A stretch of 64,000 nt of DNA. It comes from Isoptericola luteus. Its GTDB lineage: Bacteria; Actinomycetota; Actinomycetes; Actinomycetales; Cellulomonadaceae. The notes below the pieces were generated by a model that saw only the letters and a program-made list of their open reading frames with translations, did not search any database and was not told where the DNA came from. Of the stretch, positions 26,901 through 34,084 are shown piece after piece. The DNA lies in contig NZ_JAIXCQ010000002.1 of the NCBI RefSeq assembly GCF_020297055.1, forward strand, positions 186,001 to 250,000, written 5' to 3'. Numbering within the stretch: position 1 is the first letter of the stretch; every line of letters starts with the position of its first letter. The translations under genes and the position numbers were made by a program.

Positions 26901-29052
26901 CGGGTGCGCCGCCCGGCGTCGCCAGCGTCACGCCGCCGTCGACCTCGGTCGCGACGACGCCGGTCGTCTCGAGCGGCCGCTCGTCGACGAGGGCGAACCC
27001 GCCGTCGTCCACGAGATGACGGCCGTCCGCCCCCTGCAGCGTGAACTCGCCGTCCGGCACGACGTCCGCGCCCTCGGGGGCGACGAGCGCGAAGTAGTCG
27101 AAGACCACCTCGTGGCTCGGGGCCGACCCGGCGGCGAGCGCGTAGAGACCGACCTGGGTGGTGTCCGGTGCGAGGGAGGTGGACGCGACCTGCGTCCAGT
27201 CCACCTCGTCCCATACCCAGACCGTGAGCTCGTCGCCGACGCGCTCCAGCCGCAGGGTCTCGCCGGTCGAGCCCTCGCGCGGCGCGAACGTCGAGGAGTA
27301 GACGGCGCCGGTCTCGGTGCCCGTCTCGATGCCCACCGGCCCGTCCGCGAAGACCGTCGCGTGCGTCAGGCCGGCGCGCACGTAGTTGTCCGGGTCCTGC
27401 CACGCGATGATGCCGGCGCCCTGGAAGTCGGCGACGGGGGTCGCGGCGAGCGACGTCTGCGCGACGAAGTCCCCCGCGGGGACGTCGACCATGAAGATGT
27501 TCTCGTAGTTCGCGTCGCCCTGGTACGTGTCGCCGGGCTGCGACTGCAGGGTCAGCGCCCCGTCGCCGAGCGACCAGGCGGACGCCTCCTCGCGCTCGAT
27601 GCCCCACCGGGCGTCGAGGGTGTCGCCGTCGAACTGGTCGACCCACGCACCGTCGGGCCGGGGCGCCGCGCCCGGGTCGGCGACGGTGACCGTCGCGGTC
27701 GCCGTGCCGTGCGGGGACGTGGCGGTGATCGTCGCCGTGCCCGCGGCGACCGCGGTGACCGTGCCGTCGTCGACCGTCGCGACGGCGGCGTCGCTGGTGG
27801 TCCAGGTGACGGACCGGTCGGTGGCCGTGATCGGGGTGACGGTGGCCGTCAGCGTCGTCGTGCCCCCGGGACGCAGCCGCACCTCGGTGCGGTCGATCGT
27901 GGTCCCCTCGGCGAGCAGGTCGGGCTGGTACGCCTCCGCGAGCGCCGTCTGCTCGGCCGCGGTGATCGGCAGCACGGTGCCGTGGCGCGGGTTGCGGGGC
28001 AGGTCGACGTCGGGCACCGCCGACCAGTCGCCGCTCGCCAGGTCGTCGGTGCGGAAGAGCATGTACCCCTGGCCGCCGTGGTAGGACGGCTGGTCGATCA
28101 TGAGGTACCAGGAGTCGTCGGTCAGGGCCGGGAACACGGTGGGCCCCTCTCCTGCGGTGAAGGTGCCGCCCCACGGGTTGGGCTCGCCCACGCCGACGTG
28201 CTCGGCGACGAGGTCCCAGCCGTCGCCGTCGGTGACGCCCTGGGTGCGCCGCAGGTCCGTCGAGGACTCCTGGCGCACCGTCATGTCCGCCTCGTCCTTG
28301 GTGAAGCGGTAGTACGTGCCGTCGAGCTCGGCGACGGTGGAGTCGATCATGCCGCGGCCGTCGCCGCGCTCCATGTCGATCCACGGCTGCGGCTCGGAGA
28401 ACTCCGTGAAGTCGGTGGTGGTCGCCGACATCATCCGCTGGTACGACGTCGCGATGTCACGGTCGGCGGGGTCGACGTCCTCCGGGTAGAGGGCGGACGC
28501 CCAGTACACGAGGAACTCGCCGGCGTCCGCGTCCCAGTGCGCCTCGGGCGCCCACAGGTTGCCGGCGTTCTCGGGCGCGAGCTCGACCTCGCGCTGCTCG
28601 GACCAGGTGACCAGGTCGTCGGACTCCCACACCATGAGGGAGCGCGAACCCGTCTCCTGCGCGTCGCCGAAGTTCCCGCCCCCGTAGATCTTGAGGTCGG
28701 TGGCCAGCAGGTAGTAGGTGCCGGTCTCCGGCGAGCGGGTCAGGAACGGGTCCCGCAGCCCTTCGGTGCCGAGCGTCGACTCCAGGACCGGCGCGCCGTC
28801 GTTCAGCGCGTGCCAGCGGGTCGGGTCGTCGGAGTCGCTGACGGCGAGGTAGATCTTCTCGCCGTCGTCGGATCCCTCCCCGGCGAAGTAGGGGAAGACG
28901 TAGGCGGCGGGGTCGTCGGCCGCGGCCGCCGGCGCGGACTCCCCGGGGGGCGCGGCCGCGGACGTCGGGCCGACGGCGAGCGCCGTCGAGGCGGGCAGGG
29001 CCAGGGCGAGGGCCAGCGCGAGGGGCGCCGACCGCCGGGCACGCGTATGCAT
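23962..29052 (-). CDS. Secreted bifunctional GH43-GH51 arabinan-degrading enzyme
   Basis: 1696 residues. Order: signal peptide (1-about 27); GH43 propeller (about 50-370; Asp101 in LRDPF, Asp237 in MIDST, Glu302 in GEGPTVF); Big_2-like domain (about 385-460); concanavalin-like domain (about 468-660); linker; GH51 core with inserted CBM4/9-like module (about 800-975) and catalytic residues Glu1148 (GLGNEEN) and Glu1234 (FLGEYAS); second concanavalin-like insert (about 1340-1500); GH51 C-terminal sheet; two tandem CBM5/12-like modules (about 1600-1645 and 1653-1696, each with WW and QEPG). Predicted to cut arabinan and debranch it outside the cell. A LacI-type operator overlaps the start codon. 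Confidence 0.9.
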   Translation of the reverse strand: MHTRARRSAPLALALALALPASTALAVGPTSAAAPPGESAPAAAADDPAAYVFPYFAGEGSDDGEKIYLAVSDSDDPTRWHALNDGAPVLESTLGTEGLRDPFLTRSPETGTYYLLATDLKIYGGGNFGDAQETGSRSLMVWESDDLVTWSEQREVELAPENAGNLWAPEAHWDADAGEFLVYWASALYPEDVDPADRDIATSYQRMMSATTTDFTEFSEPQPWIDMERGDGRGMIDSTVAELDGTYYRFTKDEADMTVRQESSTDLRRTQGVTDGDGWDLVAEHVGVGEPNPWGGTFTAGEGPTVFPALTDDSWYLMIDQPSYHGGQGYMLFRTDDLASGDWSAVPDVDLPRNPRHGTVLPITAAEQTALAEAYQPDLLAEGTTIDRTEVRLRPGGTTTLTATVTPITATDRSVTWTTSDAAVATVDDGTVTAVAAGTATITATSPHGTATATVTVADPGAAPRPDGAWVDQFDGDTLDARWGIEREEASAWSLGDGALTLQSQPGDTYQGDANYENIFMVDVPAGDFVAQTSLAATPVADFQGAGIIAWQDPDNYVRAGLTHATVFADGPVGIETGTETGAVYSSTFAPREGSTGETLRLERVGDELTVWVWDEVDWTQVASTSLAPDTTQVGLYALAAGSAPSHEVVFDYFALVAPEGADVVPDGEFTLQGADGRHLVDDGGFALVDERPLETTGVVATEVDGGVTLATPGGAPVVRSTDRLTVGGAGDGPAVVRLRDVGGGKIAVLVGDDVLVEGADGALLVDADAELADAARLVVVPVSVTEHELTIDADAERTEMSDDLYGAFYEDINYAADGGLYAELVRNRSFEFNASDNASFTGLTAWSRVGGGDIAVESERDEWLNDSNRYYLTVDSDGTTGVANSSYNEGVAVTDGESYDVSLWARTPVAQDLTVRVVSADGETTYATGTLAADGSDEWAELTTTLTVDGTANDARFEVVSGASGILRLDMVSLFPQDTWVGPVNGKSVLRKDLAEMVDELNPQFLRFPGGCVTNVGTFDTYLGSDGEDRRRTYQWKETVGPVEERPTNWNFWGYNQSYGIGYLEYMEWAEDLGATPLPVVSVGANGCGSTIGEMHSGDANFDRWVADTVDLIEFAKGDADTEWGAVRAELGHPEPFDLRYIGLGNEENTDTFQENFPAFRDAVAQAWPDVTIISNSGPDDTGARFDELWEFNREQGVDMVDEHYYNDPAWFLQNDERYDSYDRSGPHVFLGEYASRGNTWGNALAEAAYMTGLERNSDLVELASYAPMFANEDYVQWSPDMMWFDNDESWGSVNYWNQHLFMNNVGDQVVPSNHTGPPADGEGPLDGGVFLSTWATQAAYDDVTVTDNTSGEVLFSDTFSDASQWSPVGGSWEVTDGEYVQSGTTTDARTVPTGGYDVDWSDYTLELDARKLSGNEGFLVGFAAGGPNDYYWWNLGGWNNTRSVLQRASGGSANEVAAIEGRSLATGQDYHVKVVVSGRTVELYLDGELQLTYTEPAAKSLYQVVTHDDATGELIVKVVNPGGSTARTAVDVAGGFAVAEQVAVTELVADPSATNSKGDPDAVVPVERTWAGGANEFTYEFPAYSVTFLRLAEAQEQEEAWEAGTVYTAGDRVSHDGALWEATWWTKGQEPGSSVWGLWQEVAVTADGTAVWTPSRIFEAGDVVEHDGARYTARWWTRNQEPGLTVWGPWEPLA

Positions 29053-29060
29053 CGTTGTAG
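29046..29060. promoter_or_regulatory. LacI-type operator between ribosome site and start codon
   Basis: TGCATCGTTGTAG matches the regional operator and includes the ATG complement at 29050-29052. On the coding strand GGAGG lies just upstream, so the repressor would sit over the translation start, downstream of the transcription start. Confidence 0.6.
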
Positions 29061-29113
29061 AACCTCCGTGTCGTACGACGTCGTACCGATGACGGGGTGG
29101 GGCGGACGGACGT

Positions 29114-29151
29114 CCCGGCCGGCGCCGGCAGCGATGCCGCCGCCGGCCGGG
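29114..29151. terminator. Terminator hairpin after the YjfF-like permease gene
   Basis: Arms CCCGGCCGGCG (29114-29124) and CGCCGGCCGGG (29141-29151) with a shorter inner stem. It lies about 15 bases past the permease stop on the minus strand and ahead of the glycosidase gene. Confidence 0.6.
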
Positions 29152-29165
29152 CGCCCGGACGGGCG

Positions 29166-30203
29166 CTAGGTGCGCCGCACGGTGAGGACGCGCTGCAGGA
29201 TCACGAACACCAGCAGCAGGCCGCCGATGACGATCTTGGTCCACCAGGAGCTCAGGGTGCCCTCGAACGTGATGACGGTCTGGATCAGGCCGAGCACCAG
29301 CACGCCCAGCACCGACCCCAGGACGAATCCCGTGCCGCCGGTCAGCAGCGTGCCGCCGATCACGACGGCGGCGATGGCGTCCAGCTCCATCGCCACGCCG
29401 GTCAGGGAGTACCCCGACCGGGAGTACATCGCGAACAGCAGGCCGCCGATGCCGGCGCAGGTGCCGCTGACCACGTAGACCAGCACCTTGGTGCGGGCCA
29501 CGGGCAGGCCCATCAGGCGGGCGGACTGCTCCCCGCCGCCGATCGCGTAGACCGTGCGCCCGAACTGCGTGTAGTGCAGCAGGTAGAAGGCCACGGCCAC
29601 CACGACGAGCGCGATCACGACGCTGGACGTGATGCGCCACTGCCCGCCGATCCACGTGTCCCAGCCCGCGAGGGCGACGAACGTCTCCTCGCTGATCGGG
29701 ATCGACTCCGGCGCGACGAGGAAGCACAGGCCGCGCGCGAAGAACATCGCCGCGAGCGTCGCGATGAACGGCTGGATCTCGAAGACGTGCACCATGGCGC
29801 CCACGAGGAGACCGATCACCGAGCCGACGAGCACGACCAGCGGGATGACGACGCCCGCCGGCATCCCGGCGTTCAGCAGGTACGCCGCGGTGACGGCCGA
29901 GAGCGCCAGGACCGCGCCGACCGACAGGTCGATGCCGCCGGTGAGGATGACGAACGTCATTCCCACCGCCAGGACGATGAGGAACGAGTTGTTGATGAAC
30001 AGGTTCGCCAGCACGCCCACCGACAGGAAGTTGTCGTACCGCATCCCGCCCACCACGAGGATGAGCGCGAGCACGACGAACGTCCCGACGACCGGCAGGT
30101 AGCGGCGGTCGAGGCGCAGGGCGCGGCGCGTCGCGGGCCCGCCGCCGCCTCGACGGGCGCGGGCGCCCTGGGTGGTCCCGCCGTCAGGCACCGTCGTCGT
30201 CAT
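29166..30203 (-). CDS. Sugar ABC permease, YjfF-like
   Basis: 345-residue membrane subunit of a monosaccharide importer. It carries the family stretch GGIDLSVGAVLALSAVTAAYLL and GGTLLTGGTGFVLGSVLGVLVLGLIQT, with about eight to ten helices. The ATG shares its A with the stop of the preceding permease (TGATG), so the pair is translationally coupled. Paired permeases after an MglA-type ATPase are the layout of YtfQRT-YjfF-like furanose importers; substrate here is probably L-arabinose, possibly as the furanose, by context. Confidence 0.88.
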   Translation of the reverse strand: MTTTVPDGGTTQGARARRGGGGPATRRALRLDRRYLPVVGTFVVLALILVVGGMRYDNFLSVGVLANLFINNSFLIVLAVGMTFVILTGGIDLSVGAVLALSAVTAAYLLNAGMPAGVVIPLVVLVGSVIGLLVGAMVHVFEIQPFIATLAAMFFARGLCFLVAPESIPISEETFVALAGWDTWIGGQWRITSSVVIALVVVAVAFYLLHYTQFGRTVYAIGGGEQSARLMGLPVARTKVLVYVVSGTCAGIGGLLFAMYSRSGYSLTGVAMELDAIAAVVIGGTLLTGGTGFVLGSVLGVLVLGLIQTVITFEGTLSSWWTKIVIGGLLLVFVILQRVLTVRRT

Positions 30204-31270
30204 CAGGCCACCGCCTTGGAGGTCGAGGGACGGCGCACGGCTCGTTCGGCGAGCTTGCGACGCACCACCGGCGACTGCGCCAGGGTGACCGCCGCGACCA
30301 CGAGCGCCTTGAACAGCGGGGTCACCAGGGGCGAGATGCCGAGGTTGGTGACGGTGAGGGTCAGGGTGGCGATGATCAGCACGCCGACGAACGTCCCCGA
30401 CAGGGAGAACTTCCCGCCGGCCAGGGACGTCCCGCCGATCACCACCGCGAGGATCGCGTCGAGCTCGATGAACAGGCCGGCGTTGTTCGCGTCGGCCGCC
30501 ATGACGTTCGAGGCGAGGATGAGGCCGGCCAGGCCGGAGAACAGGCCGGCCAGGGCGAAGACGGTCCAGACGATGGTGCGTGCCTGCACCCCCGCGAGCC
30601 GGCTCGCGGACGGGTTGATGCCCACGGCCTCCACCAGCATCCCGAGCGCCGTGCGCCGGGTCAGGAAGGACACCAGCCCGAAGACGCCGAACGCGACGAG
30701 CGTCGCCACGGGCAGGCCGAGCCAGAACCCGGCTCCCAGCGTCTTGAACGGCGCGCTGGTGACCGTGGTGATCTGTCCCTGGGTGATGAGCATCGCGATG
30801 CCGCGGCCGGCCGTCATGAGGATGAGCGTGGCGATGATGGGCTGGACCCCGACGACGGAGACGAGGAACCCGTTCCAGACCCCGAGCAGCAGGGAGAGCA
30901 CGAGCGCGATGCCGATCGCGGTCAGGACGGTCCCGATCGCCTCCGGCTCGGGCGCCGTCGCGATGAAGCTCAGCGCGACGGCGCCGGCGATCGCCACGAC
31001 GGCGCCCACCGACAGGTCGATGCCCCGGGTGGCGATGACGAGCGTCATGCCGAGCGCGACCAGCATGAGCGGGGCGCAGTTGCGCAGGATGTCGATCGGT
31101 GACCCGAAGAGGTGCCCGTTGAGCACCGAGACCGACAGGAAGCTCGGCCGGAAGATCGTGTTGGCCGCGAGCAGCGCCACGAGCGCCACGACGGGCCAGA
31201 ACAGGGTGTGCGACGTGACGGCGCCGAGGCGGCCGGCGGTGCGCGGGGGTGGCGCGCTGGTGGCGGACAT
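30203..31270 (-). CDS. Sugar ABC permease, YtfT-like
   Basis: 355 residues, multi-helix. Motifs ATRGIDLSVGAVVAIAGAVA and LAVVIGGTSLAGGKFSLSGTFVGVLI identify the BPD_transp_2 family. Start chosen at the ATG overlapping the ATPase stop (TGATG). The upstream in-frame codons belong to the ATPase region in another frame. It works with the YjfF-like subunit to form the membrane channel. Confidence 0.9.
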   Translation of the reverse strand: MSATSAPPPRTAGRLGAVTSHTLFWPVVALVALLAANTIFRPSFLSVSVLNGHLFGSPIDILRNCAPLMLVALGMTLVIATRGIDLSVGAVVAIAGAVALSFIATAPEPEAIGTVLTAIGIALVLSLLLGVWNGFLVSVVGVQPIIATLILMTAGRGIAMLITQGQITTVTSAPFKTLGAGFWLGLPVATLVAFGVFGLVSFLTRRTALGMLVEAVGINPSASRLAGVQARTIVWTVFALAGLFSGLAGLILASNVMAADANNAGLFIELDAILAVVIGGTSLAGGKFSLSGTFVGVLIIATLTLTVTNLGISPLVTPLFKALVVAAVTLAQSPVVRRKLAERAVRRPSTSKAVA

Positions 31271-32805
31271 CAGTGGGTCCCTCCGCTCGCGATGAGTTCG
31301 ACGACGTCGTCGAGGCCGACGGCCTCGCCGTTGGTCAGCTCCGCGACCTTCTGCCGGTCGCGCATGACGGCGATGCGGTGGCTGAGCCGCAGCACCTCCT
31401 CCAGCTCGGCGGAGATGAACACGACGCCCATCCCGCGGGACGCGAGGTCCGCCACGAGCCGCTGGATCTCGGCCTTGGCCCCGACGTCGATGCCGCGCGT
31501 GGGCTCGTCGAGGATGAGCAGCTCGGGCGCGGTGGCGAGCCACCGGGCGAGCAGCACCTTCTGCTGGTTACCGCCCGAGAGGTTGCGCAGCAGAGCGTCC
31601 GGGTTCGCCGGGCGGATGCCCAGCGCCGTGATGTACCGGTCGACGATCTCGTCGACCTGCTTGCCGGGCAGGCGGCGCAGCCAGCCGCGCTCCGCCTGCA
31701 GCCCGAGCACGATGTTCTCGCGCACGGTGAGGTCGCCGACCACGCCCTCGGCCTTGCGGTCCTCGGAGGAGAAGGCGATGTCGCGGTCGATCGCGGCCCG
31801 GGGGTTGCGCAGTCGGGCCGGCTCGCCCTTGACGTGCAGCGTGCCCGCGTCGGCGCGGTCCGCGCCGGCGAGCAGCCTGGCCACCTCGGTGCGCCCGGAG
31901 CCCAGCAGTCCGGCCAGGCCGACCACCTCGCCCGGGTGGACGTCGAGGTCGAACGGCTGGACGGAGCCGCGGCGGCCCAGCCCCACGGCCTGCAGGAACG
32001 GGGTGCCGGCGGTGGGGTCGACCGCATGGTCGGTGCGCACCTGGAGATCCTCCAGCACCTCCATGGTGCGCCCGATCATCCGCGAGACGAGCTCGCCCCG
32101 GCTGATCTCGGCCGTGCGGTACTCCCCGACCAGGCCGCCGTTGCGCAGCACCGTCATGCGGTCGGAGATCTCGTAGACCTGCTCGATGAAGTGGGAGACG
32201 AACAGGATCGCCACGCCCTGGTCCCGCAGCGCGCGCACGACCTCGAACAGGCGGGCCACCTCGTCGGCGTCGAGGCTGGAGGTCGGCTCGTCGAGGATGA
32301 GGACCTTGGCGTCGACGACCATCGCCCGGCTGATCGCGACGAGCTGCTGCACGGCGATCGAGTGGGAGCCGAGGGAGGACGCCGGGTCGATGTCCAGCCC
32401 CATGGTCGCCAGGTGCTCGGCCGCCCGACGGCGGGTGGCGCGCCAGTCGATCGCGCCGAACCGTCGCGGCTCGTTGCCGAGCATGATGTTCTCGGCGACC
32501 GTGAGGTTCTCGCAGAGGTTGACCTCCTGGTACACCGTGGCGATGCCGGCGCCCTGCGCCTCGCCCGGGCCGGAGAACCGGTGCGGTGCGCCGCCCACGA
32601 GGATCTCGCCGGCGTCGATGCCGTAGACCCCCGTCAGCGCCTTGATCAGGGTGGACTTGCCGGCGCCGTTCTCGCCCATGAGGGCGTGCACCTCACCCCC
32701 GAACAGGCGGAGGTCGACCCCGTCGAGCGCCTTGACGCCGGGGAACTCGATCGAGATCCCGGTCATCTCGACGATCGGCCGCGCCGTGTCCTTCGAGCTT
32801 GTCAT
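31270..32805 (-). CDS. Sugar ABC ATPase, two-domain (YtfR/MglA-like)
   Basis: 511 residues with two ATPase halves. The first has GENGAGKST, a degenerate signature SIAVQQLVAISRAM and LILDEPTSSLD; the second has degenerate Walker A GLLGSGRTE, signature LSGGNQQKV and LLILDEPTRGID, as normal for this class. Energises the YtfT/YjfF-type permeases. The operon is binding protein, ATPase, permease, permease, with a hairpin after the binding-protein gene. Confidence 0.92.
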   Translation of the reverse strand: MTSSKDTARPIVEMTGISIEFPGVKALDGVDLRLFGGEVHALMGENGAGKSTLIKALTGVYGIDAGEILVGGAPHRFSGPGEAQGAGIATVYQEVNLCENLTVAENIMLGNEPRRFGAIDWRATRRRAAEHLATMGLDIDPASSLGSHSIAVQQLVAISRAMVVDAKVLILDEPTSSLDADEVARLFEVVRALRDQGVAILFVSHFIEQVYEISDRMTVLRNGGLVGEYRTAEISRGELVSRMIGRTMEVLEDLQVRTDHAVDPTAGTPFLQAVGLGRRGSVQPFDLDVHPGEVVGLAGLLGSGRTEVARLLAGADRADAGTLHVKGEPARLRNPRAAIDRDIAFSSEDRKAEGVVGDLTVRENIVLGLQAERGWLRRLPGKQVDEIVDRYITALGIRPANPDALLRNLSGGNQQKVLLARWLATAPELLILDEPTRGIDVGAKAEIQRLVADLASRGMGVVFISAELEEVLRLSHRIAVMRDRQKVAELTNGEAVGLDDVVELIASGGTH

Positions 32806-32835
32806 CGTTGACCTTCCGTGGAGTGCCGTCGTACC

Positions 32836-32873
32836 GGCACGGTGGGCGCGACGTGCGCCGCGCCCACCGTGCC
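32836..32873. terminator. Attenuating hairpin between binding protein and ATPase genes
   Basis: Fifteen-base perfect arms (32836-32850 and 32859-32873) with an eight-base loop. Such a structure inside an importer operon usually protects or favours the upstream binding-protein message, giving more binding protein than membrane parts. Confidence 0.65.
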
Positions 32874-32888
32874 ACGAGCCACCGACCG

Positions 32889-33893
32889 TCAGTACTGGCG
32901 GTCGGGCAGCGCCTCCTTGGCGGCCTCCTGGTCGAAGGCCTCGTCCTTGACGACGATCCGCTTGGGGACCTCCTCGCCGGCGATGACCTTCTTGGCGATC
33001 TCCGCCAGGTCCGGGCCGAGCAGCGGGTTGCACTCGACGATGTAGTTGATCTTGCCGTCGGCCAGGGCCTGCATGCCGTCCTTGACCGCGTCGACCGTGA
33101 TGATCTTGATGTCCTCGCCCGGCACCTTGCCGGCTGCCTCGATCGCCTCGATGGCGCCCAGGCCCATGTCGTCGTTGTGGGCGAAGACGAGGTCGATGTC
33201 GTCGTACTTCTGCAGGAAGCCCTCCATGACCTGCTTGCCCTCGGTGCGGGTGAAGTTGCCCGTCTGCGAGTCGATGACCTCGATGTCGCTGCCGGCGATC
33301 GCGTCGGCGAAGCCCTGCTGGCGGTCGATCATCGGGGCGGCGCCCGTGGTGCCCTGCAGCTCGACGGCCTTGTAGCCCTCGCCGTCGTACTGCTCCACGG
33401 CCCACTCGCCGGCCATCTGGCCCTCGAGCACGAAGTCGGAGCCGATGAACGACTCGTAGAGGGTGTCGTCGGTGCTGTCCACGGCACGGTCGGTGAGGAT
33501 CACCGGGATGTTCGCCGCCTTGGCCTCCTGGAGGACGGCGTCCCAGCCGGTCTCGACGACCGGCGAGAACGCGATGACGTCCACGCCCTGCTGGATGTAG
33601 GACCGGATCGCCTGGATCTGGTTCTCCTGCTTCTGCTGCGCGTCGGAGAACTTGAGCTCGAAGCCGTTCTCCGCCGTCAGGGTGTCCTGGATGGACTTGG
33701 TGTTCGCGGCCCGCCAGCCGGACTCGGCGCCCACCTGGGAGAAGCCGAGGACGATGGTGTCGGTGGCCGCCGCGGCGTCGCCACCGTCCGAGCCGGCGTC
33801 GGACGGCGCCTGCTCGCTGCTGCACGCCACGAGCGCGGTCGCGGTCAGGGTCGCGAACAGTGCGGCACCGACGCGTCGGAAGTTCTTGCTCAT
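32889..33893 (-). CDS. Sugar-binding lipoprotein of ABC importer (YtfQ-like)
   Basis: 334 residues. A lipoprotein signal ends in ALVACSS, followed by an Asp/Gly-rich spacer. The mature part is a periplasmic-binding-protein-4 fold: VLGFSQVGAESGWRAANTKSIQDT and the hinge motif AHNDDMGLGAIEAIEAAG are close to YtfQ-type proteins, which bind furanose sugars. GAGGAG precedes the ATG. Two LacI-type operators lie about 80-115 bases upstream. Likely binds L-arabinose or arabinofuranose by genomic context. Confidence 0.9.
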   Translation of the reverse strand: MSKNFRRVGAALFATLTATALVACSSEQAPSDAGSDGGDAAAATDTIVLGFSQVGAESGWRAANTKSIQDTLTAENGFELKFSDAQQKQENQIQAIRSYIQQGVDVIAFSPVVETGWDAVLQEAKAANIPVILTDRAVDSTDDTLYESFIGSDFVLEGQMAGEWAVEQYDGEGYKAVELQGTTGAAPMIDRQQGFADAIAGSDIEVIDSQTGNFTRTEGKQVMEGFLQKYDDIDLVFAHNDDMGLGAIEAIEAAGKVPGEDIKIITVDAVKDGMQALADGKINYIVECNPLLGPDLAEIAKKVIAGEEVPKRIVVKDEAFDQEAAKEALPDRQY

Positions 33894-33972
33894 GTTCTCC
33901 TCCTCGAGACGCCGGTCGGCCGGTGGCCGCCCGGCCCGTGAGGTCGACGTCGACCCCCGGCAAGCTTGCGTT

Positions 33973-34007
33973 GTGACCGATAACATAGCGAACCTGTGAC
34001 CGGTAAC
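33973..34007. promoter_or_regulatory. Twin LacI-type operators upstream of YtfQ-like gene
   Basis: GTGACCGATAAC (33973-33984) and GTGACCGGTAAC (33996-34007) are near-palindromes with central CG, 23 bases apart, which puts them on about the same DNA face. Both are followed by ATAG or ATAGG. The sequence differs from the arabinan operator, so a different regulator is expected, perhaps the LacI at 35644-36663. Confidence 0.65.
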
Positions 34008-34084
34008 ATAGGCCCGCGCATCACGATTCGGTAACTCCGTCGGAACCGAGCGGGGGGGACGCTCGCACGGCCAGGCGCGTGCGG

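Noticed and set aside
23881-29169. Long plus-strand frame of about 1760 codons opposite the fusion glycosidase
   Set aside because: Composition is that of the antisense of a GC-rich gene (long Arg/Val/Gly/Asp runs), with no domain; the minus strand holds clear GH43 and GH51 motifs.
32798-32812. CATCGTTG operator-like sequence at the start of the YtfR-like ATPase gene
   Set aside because: Only one half-site fits. CAACG directly before ATG is a recurring start context here (also at 40765 and 46195), so the match is explained by the start codon and its spacer.
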